Origin: Pseudomonadota bacterium
Lineage (GTDB): Bacteria > Pseudomonadota > Alphaproteobacteria > Rhizobiales > Beijerinckiaceae
Direction: 5' to 3'
Length of the DNA: 20,375 bases
Assembly: GCA_028876585.1 (NCBI GenBank)
Contig: JAGWRL010000009.1
Location: forward strand, 1 to 20,375
A model generated the notes under the pieces. The model ran no database searches, was not told the DNA's origin, and saw only the letters and a program-made list of their open reading frames with translations. Positions 14,902 through 20,375 of the stretch are shown piece after piece (position 1 is the stretch's first letter; each line of letters starts with the position of its first letter). A program made the position numbers and the translations under genes.

Positions 14902-15955
14902 TCGTCGCCGCCGATCTGCCCGCCCTTGAGCGCGATTTGGAGGCCGTCGAGCCCCGGCGCGTCGCAATAGGCGCGACAGAGCGGCGAGCCCGGCGTCGCC
15001 GGCAACGGCAGCAGCGTCGTCAGAGCGTAGACGCCGAGTTCGGCCAGCGCATGGCTCGACGTGTCGTCGCCGGCGATCACCGCCCGCCGCAGCCCCGCCT
15101 GCGCGATCAAGGCGCGCTCGATCCGCCCCAGCGCCTTGCCGATCGCGCGCCGCGCGCCCTTGGCCACGAATTCGGCGCGGGGAAGTCGCCAGCGCCGGGG
15201 ATCGCGCCCGTGCTTCCCCAGACGCGCAGCAGCGCATATTCGACGCCGGAAGAGCCGGCGACGAAAAGGCCGCGGCGGGAGGTCAGGCGGGCGAGCTGGC
15301 GGCCGACCGCCTCCTGCGTCAGCGCGTCGGCGACATCGAACAGGACGATGTCGGCGATGACGGCGTCGACCTGATCGTCGACGTCGCCGCGGGCGAGAGC
15401 GGCGAGATCGACGAGGCCGATGGCCTTGTCGGTCTGGCGCGCGAGATGCAGGCGCAGGTCGGATTCGCGCATCGGCGTCACCGGATGGCGCGACATCACG
15501 GGATGCCGGTCGATGCGGTAGGTCTGGCCCTGATAGGCCGCGAACCGATGGCCAAACGCGGTGTAGCGCTTCAACTGCGGCGCGCCGACGACGAGGGGAA
15601 CCACGGCTTGCGCGAACAATCGCTGGCCGATGTCGATGGCGCGGCCGATGCTGCCGATCTCCGGACTGGAATCGAAGGTCGAGCACACCTTGTAATGACA
15701 GACGCCGGCGCCCAGGCTTTTCAACCAACCGAGCGCGGGCGTGAGATGTTCGTCCATCCAGGCCGGCGTTTCGCTGCGACTCGCGCCCGCCAGCCCGATC
15801 GCCCGGACATCAGGAAAACGCGCGCGCTGCGTCGGGCTCGGAACCTGCGTGAACAGGACGGTCGGCGTGCCGTGCGAGGCGAGCGCCTCCATCACATCGG
15901 TCGCGCCGGTCAGGTCGTCGCCATAGTAGGAGAGGAGCAGCGGTTCAGGCGTCAT
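14868..15955 (-). pseudogene. oiaK: Broken four-carbon acid-sugar kinase (DUF1537), 3-oxo-isoapionate kinase-like
   Basis: The family phosphorylates four-carbon acid sugars; beside a RuBisCO-like gene and apnO/apsD the expected substrate is 3-oxo-isoapionate. The start ATG 15955 lies inside the end of oiaC. Frame 1 encodes the N-terminal domain with GDDLTG (12-17), VCSTFDSSPEIGSIGRA and FVAGSSGVEYALL, then loses sense after GDFP near 15182. The C-terminal domain continues in another frame (RAEFVAKGARRAIGKALG to DYFVRIRDGVA). The frame change needs one base, for example in the four-base G run at 15179-15182. In addition the joined product would be about 362 residues against roughly 400-430 for the family, and the SGSCS-type motif that opens the C-terminal domain is absent, so an internal segment seems deleted. 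The conserved GGDTSS reads GDDTSS. It is very probably non-functional. Confidence 0.82.
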
Positions 15956-17215
15956 GGTTGGTCCCGCCGAATTTGGCGATGGATTGGGCAAGTTCGCGAT
16001 GATCGCGCGCATAGACCTCCAGCGCAACGCCGGCGACCGCCGCCTCCCACGCCTGCCGAACCGCGCGCACGCCGGCGGCCGGCCCGCCGGGATGGCTGAC
16101 CACGCCGCCGCCGCAGAGTTAGAGGAGATCCTGCGTGCGGCCGGTGCGCGAACGTCTCCGGCGCCTGCCCGCCCCATTGGCCCGAACCCGCGACCGGCAG
16201 CGGGCAATCCTGGGCCGAGAACAACGGCGTCCTCAGCGCCTCGAACGAGCGAACGAACGACGCGTCCCGCTCCCAATATTTGGCGCCTATGCCGTTGATC
16301 TGGAACTGGTCGACGCCGAGCAGCCGCCAGAATTGCTGATAGACGCGAAAATCCACGCCGAGGCCAGGGTGCGGGTCAAGATGCCCAACCGTTGCGATGC
16401 GCGTGCAGCACGAGGCGCGAGCGCGTGCGCAAAAAAGCGAATCGGCCATAGCCGATCGAGTTGAAGTTGATGACCGCCGCATTGCCGCCCGCCGCCGCGA
16501 CGACGTCGTGCCGGCGCAACATGGTCTCGGGGTCGGCGTGCGAAATGCCGAACGCGTACATCACCTTCTTGCCGGTCTTCTGCTCGTGGTCGAGGAGGAT
16601 CGGCATGATCGCCTGCACGCGATCCTCCAGGCGCGAATAGGCCGGGCTCATCAGCTTTTCATCATCCTTGATGACGTCGACGCCGGCCTCCACCAACTCT
16701 CGCACCATCGCGGCCGTCTCGTGCGGGCGCAGGCCGAGCGCGGGCTTGACGATCGTGCCGATGATCGGGCGTTGCGCAACGCCGGTCAGCGCGCGGCTGC
16801 CGGCGACGCCGAATTGCGGGCCGGGATGGGCCGCGCCGAACTCCGGCGGCAGCTTCATGTCGACGACGCGGACGCCGCTAAAACCCTTGATCGAATAGAC
16901 GCCGCCAATCGCAATCGTGGTCAGCGCGGCAAGATCGGTCCTCACCGCGTCGAGTGGGAATTCGATATCGGCCTCGCGGCGGGCGTAGGGTCCGCGAACC
17001 GTCGGATCGTCTTGAGGAAACGAAGGCGTCTCGACCGCCGGCAGCGGCCGCAGCGCAACCACGCGCGCGCCGACGCGGGCCTTCAGCTCCGGCGTTTCGC
17101 CGGGCGTGGCGACAAACGCGCCGGTTGATTGGTCGCTCGCAATCTTGTGCGCCAGCGCCGCGACTTCGCCCGCCGTCTCGATGCGATAGGTCATGCGAAT
17201 GACGGAGTCAGACAT
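15945..17215 (-). pseudogene. oiaC: Broken RuBisCO-like protein, OiaC/OiaT-like
   Basis: The intact family is about 420 residues and acts on 3-oxo-isoapionate 4-phosphate, as a decarboxylase (OiaC) or transcarboxylase/hydrolase (OiaT); which one cannot be told here. ATG 17215 has AGGGA eight bases upstream. The first frame carries IVKPALGLRP (155-164) and the metal-site KDDE (183-186), then reaches HAHRNGW and a stop. RuBisCO-like sequence resumes in a second frame (HPGLGVDF to GQWGGQAPETF) and ends in a third (TGRTQDLL to FGGTNHDA). Matching the family pattern WGxLTRHP and ETxRRTG needs single added bases near 16385 and 16371 and two near 16148. The third frame also holds a TAA at 16121-16119 where LLYL is expected. 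Restoring four bases gives 425 codons. This is a clear pseudogene unless the sequence is faulty. Confidence 0.88.
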
Positions 17216-17255
17216 CGGCTTTTCCCTGGCTGCGATCAGACGCCGCTTGCGACCT

Positions 17256-18283
17256 TCAAAGCGCCGCGACCGCCAGCCTCTCCCCCGATTTCGCCGAGGC
17301 GTAGGCCGCCTCGACCAGCGCCAGCGTCTTGAGATTGTCGCGGCCCGAGGTCGCCGGTTCGCGCCGCGCGCGCAGACAGTCGATCCAATGGCGCTCGATC
17401 GCCTGCACGCTCTCCTGAATGTTGTGCCACGGCCGCGACGCCCAGGGCAACAAGGGCGGCGACACATCGCGGCGATAGGAGCCGTTCCCGCCGGTGACCG
17501 CGAGCTGGTAGCCTTGCAGCAACCGGACGCTGCCGCGCGCGCCGTCGACCTCGATCAGCGTCTCGGGGAACGGCTCGATCTCGCGCCGCGTCGCGTAGCT
17601 GCAATCAACCAGCGACGTGACGCCGCTGTCGTGATCGAGCAGGATCGTGGCGGAATCCTCGCCGCGAATGGCCGGGTTGACGCGGCGCAGGCGCGCGGTC
17701 GCGGTCGTCACGTCGCCGAACAGATAGCGCGCGACATCGAGCAGGTGGAAGCCGAGATCCTCGACGATGAACCGCTCGCCCTCGGCCAGATAGGGTTGGC
17801 CGCTGAACACGTCGTAGCCGGAGCGGAACGACACGCGCCCCAGAACGGCGCGCCGATTTCGCCGCTTTCGATCACCGCCGCGAGGCTGCGGATCGCGCTC
17901 TGCCAACGAAAATTCTCGTGCGCCATCAGCGCGACGCCGGCCTCTTCGCAACAGGCGACCATCGCGCGGGCGTCGTCCATCGACAGGGCGAACGGCTTTT
18001 GGCAGATGACGGCGACGCGATGGCGGGCGGCGAGTTCAACCAACGGCCGATGCGACGGCGTCGTGGTCGCGACGTCGACGAAATCCAGCGTGTCGTTCGC
18101 CAGCATCTCGTCCATCTCTAGGTAGCGGCGGGCGATGCCGAACTGCTCGCCCACCAGCGCCAGGCGCTGCCGGTCGCGATCGCAGATCGCGACGATCCGC
18201 GCGCCCTCGACCCCGCGCCAACCATGCAGATGGTTGATCGAGAAAAAGCCGCACCCGACCAATACGCCGCGAAACTCGCTCAT
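17256..18283 (-). pseudogene. apsD: Frameshifted D-apiose dehydrogenase-like Gfo/Idh/MocA protein
   Basis: ApsD oxidises D-apiose to apionolactone with NAD. ATG 18283 begins eight bases after the apnO stop. The N-terminal Rossmann part has LVGCGFFSINHLHGW (8-22), ICQKPFA (93-99) and HENFRWQ (122-128), and runs to GAPFWG at residue 149. It then leaves frame. The C-terminal domain continues in the next frame as RVSFRSGYDVF, with EDLGFHLLDVARYLFGD (the HxxxD pattern) and SPPLLPWASRPWHNIQES. One missing base, most simply a G in the run at 17838-17841, joins the halves as FWGRVSFRSG and gives 342 residues, the normal family length. The assignment to ApsD rather than another sugar dehydrogenase rests on the neighbours and remembered similarity. 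Confidence 0.82.
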
Positions 18284-18291
18284 GTCGCGCT

Positions 18292-19119
18292 TCAGGTGAT
18301 GCGCCGGATGCTGTCGGCGATCTCGTTGGGCTCGAACACGCGTTTCCAATCCGGCCGCATCAACGCCGGCTTGCCGAACTCGATCGCCTTGTTGCAAGCG
18401 TCCGAGAACACGCCCTCCACTTCGCCGAATGTCACGGCGCCGAGCACGTTCATGTGGCCGAGCAGGAAATCGCGCGCCGCTTCGCGCGGCGCGCCGCGCG
18501 CGACGACTTCCTCCATCGCCTCGCGCATCACCGCCAGCAAGGTCGCGCAGACCGTCTCGGACAGACCCGGTTCGAGCAGCGCCATCTGCTCGACGGTGAC
18601 GCGGTGCGAGCGCATCACCGGCGCCCAGATCACTTTGGCGATCTCCTCGCCCAATGCGAAGGCGCTGTCGGGCCCCTGCATCAGCGCGCTGACGATGTGC
18701 TGCTTGGCCGCGACGCCGCCGAAATGGTCGCGCTTGGCGGCCATGTCGGTCTCGTCGTTGAAGATCGGCGGATGGCAGGGATGGGTGACGAAATAGATCA
18801 GGTCGGGGCGCGCCGGCAGGTGGCCGGCGAAAGGCGCGGCGGCGTCGAGCGCGATCACCATCGTGCCCGCCTTGAGCTTGCTGTCGATGCCGGCGGCGAC
18901 CTTGCCGATATGGGTGTCGGGAACCGCGAGGATGACGATCTCGGCGCCGTCGAGCGCCTGATCCGGCGTCACGCATTCGAAGCCGAGATCGGTCTTCAGC
19001 CGCGCCTGTCCGGCCGGGGCCACCTCGACGTGACGAACTTGGAAGCGCGAGCCCTGGAGGTTCTTGGCCAGGCGGTAGCCCATTTTCCCGCCCGCGCCGA
19101 ATAGTGCGATCGACGTCAA
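18292..19119 (-). CDS. apnO: D-apionate oxidoisomerase-like NAD-dependent enzyme
   Basis: The 275-residue protein has an N-terminal Rossmann motif, FGAGGKMG (7-14), and AEIVILAVPDTHIG, followed by a helical C-terminal domain like that of phosphogluconate dehydrogenase-type enzymes (FVTHPCHPPIFND, MRSHRVTVEQMALLEPGLSET, GHMNVLGAVTFGE). ApnO converts D-apionate to 3-oxo-isoapionate. The frame extends upstream to 19239, but the preferred start is TTG 19119, which has GAGGGAG eight bases upstream and sits about 20 bases after the predicted transcription start. It is the first gene of the operon and the only one with no visible lesion. ApnL lactonase, a transporter and a regulator are not in the window. 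A different 6-phosphogluconate-dehydrogenase-like role is possible but less likely given the neighbours. Confidence 0.82.
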   Translation of the reverse strand: MTSIALFGAGGKMGYRLAKNLQGSRFQVRHVEVAPAGQARLKTDLGFECVTPDQALDGAEIVILAVPDTHIGKVAAGIDSKLKAGTMVIALDAAAPFAGHLPARPDLIYFVTHPCHPPIFNDETDMAAKRDHFGGVAAKQHIVSALMQGPDSAFALGEEIAKVIWAPVMRSHRVTVEQMALLEPGLSETVCATLLAVMREAMEEVVARGAPREAARDFLLGHMNVLGAVTFGEVEGVFSDACNKAIEFGKPALMRPDWKRVFEPNEIADSIRRIT

Positions 19120-19147
19120 AGCTGGTGCTCCCTCAATGCCGCAGCGG

Positions 19148-19176
19148 ATAAAATGAGATAGTTTGCGAAGTGTCAA
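19148..19176 (-). promoter_or_regulatory. Sigma70-type promoter of the apnO-apsD-oiaC-oiaK operon
   Basis: On the minus strand TTGACA (19176-19171), a perfect -35, is followed after exactly 17 bases by TTTTAT (19153-19148), four of six matches to the -10 consensus. Transcription would start near 19141, just before the GAGGGAG ribosome site and the TTG start at 19119. The surrounding DNA is AT-richer than the genes. The promoter looks undamaged although three downstream genes are broken. Confidence 0.6.
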
Positions 19177-19381
19177 TCGAACGCCGTGAGGCGAACACAC
19201 CGCGCGTCGTGGGCGGAGGTAGGCCGCATCGTCACGCACACGGCGAAATACCTCAACGCCGACTTCCCGCTAAAGTACAGGGTCGGCGCGGTCTCGACGC
19301 GGCGACTCCCGTCCTGCCCTCTTTCGTTTAACGCCGCGCTAGCTTATGGCGACGCAAGCTTCCACGGGACCCCGCGCGCGC

Positions 19382-20375
19382 ATGATACGCCTCGAAAACA
19401 TCTCCAAGCAGAACGGCCAGCATCTGCTTTTTGTCGAAGCCTCGGCGACCCTGATGCGCGGCGAGAAAGTCGGCCTCGTCGGTCCCAATGGCGCCGGCAA
19501 GACCACGCTGTTTCGCATGATCACCGGGCAGGAGGCGCCCGACGAGGGGCAGGTCTCGGTCGAGCGCGGCTTCAGCATCGGCTATTTCAGCCAGGACGTC
19601 GGCGAGATGAAGGGCCGCAGCGCCGTGTTCGAGGTGATGGACGGCGCCGGCCCCGTCAGCGTCGCGGCGGCGGAACTGGCGGAGCTTGAGGCCCGCATGG
19701 TTGATCCCGAGCAGGCCGACGAAATGGACGCGATCATCGAGCGCTACGGCGAGGCGCAGCACCGCTTCGAGGAACTGGGCGGCTATGCGCTGGAGGGGCG
19801 CGCGCGCGAGGTGCTCGCCGGCCTGAATTTCACTCAGGAGATGATGGACGGCGATGTCGGCGCCTTGTCGGGCGGCTGGAAGATGCGCGTCGCGCTGGCA
19901 CGCATTCTCCTGATGCGCCCCGACGCGATGCTGCTCGACGAACCGAGCAACCATCTCGACCTCGAAAGCCTGATCTGGCTCGAGCAGTTTCTGAGGGGAT
20001 ACGAGGGCGCGCTCTTCATGACCTCGCACGATCGCGAATTCATGAACCGCATCGTCAACAAAATTGTCGAGATCGACGGCGGTTCGCTGACGACCTATTC
20101 CGGCGACTATGAGTTCTACGAGCGGCAGCGCGCGGAGGGCGAGAAACAGCAGCAGGCGCAATTCGAGCGGCAGCAGGCGATGCTGGCCAAGGAGGTCAAA
20201 TTCATCGAGCGCTTCAAGGCGCGCGCCTCGCATGCGGCGCAGGTGCAGAGCCGGGTGAAGAAGCTCGACAAGATCGAGCGGGTGGAGCCGCCGCGCCGCC
20301 GCCAGACAATCCTATTCGATTTTCCGCCGGCGCCGCGCTCCGGCGAGGATGTGGCGAGCCTCAAGGGCGTGCACA
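19382..20375 (+). CDS. ABC-F family ATPase (N-terminal half; runs off the window)
   Basis: ABC-F proteins carry two ATPase domains without membrane segments and act on the ribosome. The visible 331 residues hold the first domain: Walker A GPNGAGKT (34-41), the extended signature LSGGWKMR (162-169), Walker B with the ABC-F form LLDEPSNHLD (184-193), and TSHDREF. The charged inter-domain linker follows, ending in RVKKLDKIERVEPPRRR. The sequence strongly resembles the housekeeping ABC-F protein (YheS/Uup-like) of Rhizobiales, from memory. The start MIRLENISKQ at 19382 fits the family; an in-frame ATG at 19346 would add 12 residues, and neither has a strong ribosome site. The rest lies beyond the window end. 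Confidence 0.93.
   Translation, partial: MIRLENISKQNGQHLLFVEASATLMRGEKVGLVGPNGAGKTTLFRMITGQEAPDEGQVSVERGFSIGYFSQDVGEMKGRSAVFEVMDGAGPVSVAAAELAELEARMVDPEQADEMDAIIERYGEAQHRFEELGGYALEGRAREVLAGLNFTQEMMDGDVGALSGGWKMRVALARILLMRPDAMLLDEPSNHLDLESLIWLEQFLRGYEGALFMTSHDREFMNRIVNKIVEIDGGSLTTYSGDYEFYERQRAEGEKQQQAQFERQQAMLAKEVKFIERFKARASHAAQVQSRVKKLDKIERVEPPRRRQTILFDFPPAPRSGEDVASLKGVH

Noticed and set aside
12574..15237. 887-codon minus-strand frame spanning four genes
   Set aside because: It runs antisense across cls and the EEP gene and out of frame through the kinase pseudogene, with low-complexity composition and no domain.
15945..18283. Programmed ribosomal frameshifting as the explanation for the broken genes
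   Set aside because: Three neighbouring genes would all need it, one of them repeatedly and with an in-frame stop. No slippery heptamer with downstream structure was evident.
19186..19689. 167-codon plus-strand frame before and into the ABC-F gene
   Set aside because: It runs out of frame through the Walker A region of the ABC-F gene, where the correct frame is unmistakable.

Overview
The window is high-GC, densely coding bacterial DNA. Gene content and protein style (a PuuE-UraD fusion, a Rhizobiales-like ABC-F ATPase, REP-like intergenic palindromes, an apolipoprotein-like polar coiled-coil protein) suggest an alphaproteobacterium of the Rhizobiales/Hyphomicrobiales. This placement is an inference from sequence style, not from a marker gene. 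No tRNA, rRNA, CRISPR array, transposase or phage gene was seen.

Layout. 2-673 is the Pro/Ala-rich tail of a protein that starts outside the window. A 561-base non-coding, relatively AT-rich stretch follows, with a perfect palindrome at 1111-1126. 1235-4450 encodes a roughly 1070-residue protein with two N-terminal membrane helices and a long coiled coil, resembling TipN/GPR-type polarity factors. 4695-5639 encodes a ParA/MinD-like P-loop ATPase of unknown role. purB follows (5731-7038). A pair of inverted REP-like palindromes sits between convergent purB and an acyl-CoA dehydrogenase gene (7305-8450, minus). A NUDIX gene (8531-9136) is divergent from the latter. 9159-11860 (minus) is a purine-degradation operon: a fused allantoinase/OHCU decarboxylase gene and a translationally coupled guanine deaminase gene. 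11973-14901 (plus) holds a crotonase-family gene, a cardiolipin synthase gene and an endonuclease/exonuclease/phosphatase-family gene in tight order.

The most unusual part is 14868-19119 (minus). It matches the D-apiose/D-apionate catabolic module (ApsD dehydrogenase, ApnO oxidoisomerase, a RuBisCO-like OiaC/OiaT protein, and the DUF1537-family kinase OiaK). Three of the four genes are broken: the kinase and dehydrogenase each by one frame change (the kinase also appears to lack an internal segment), and the RuBisCO-like gene by several apparent one-base deletions plus an in-frame stop. The promoter-proximal gene apnO and a good sigma70-type promoter look intact. No such lesions are seen in the other genes of the window, so this looks like decay of one pathway, or a local sequence-quality problem. 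The window ends inside an ABC-F ATPase gene (from 19382).

Family comparisons are from memory. No database search was run.
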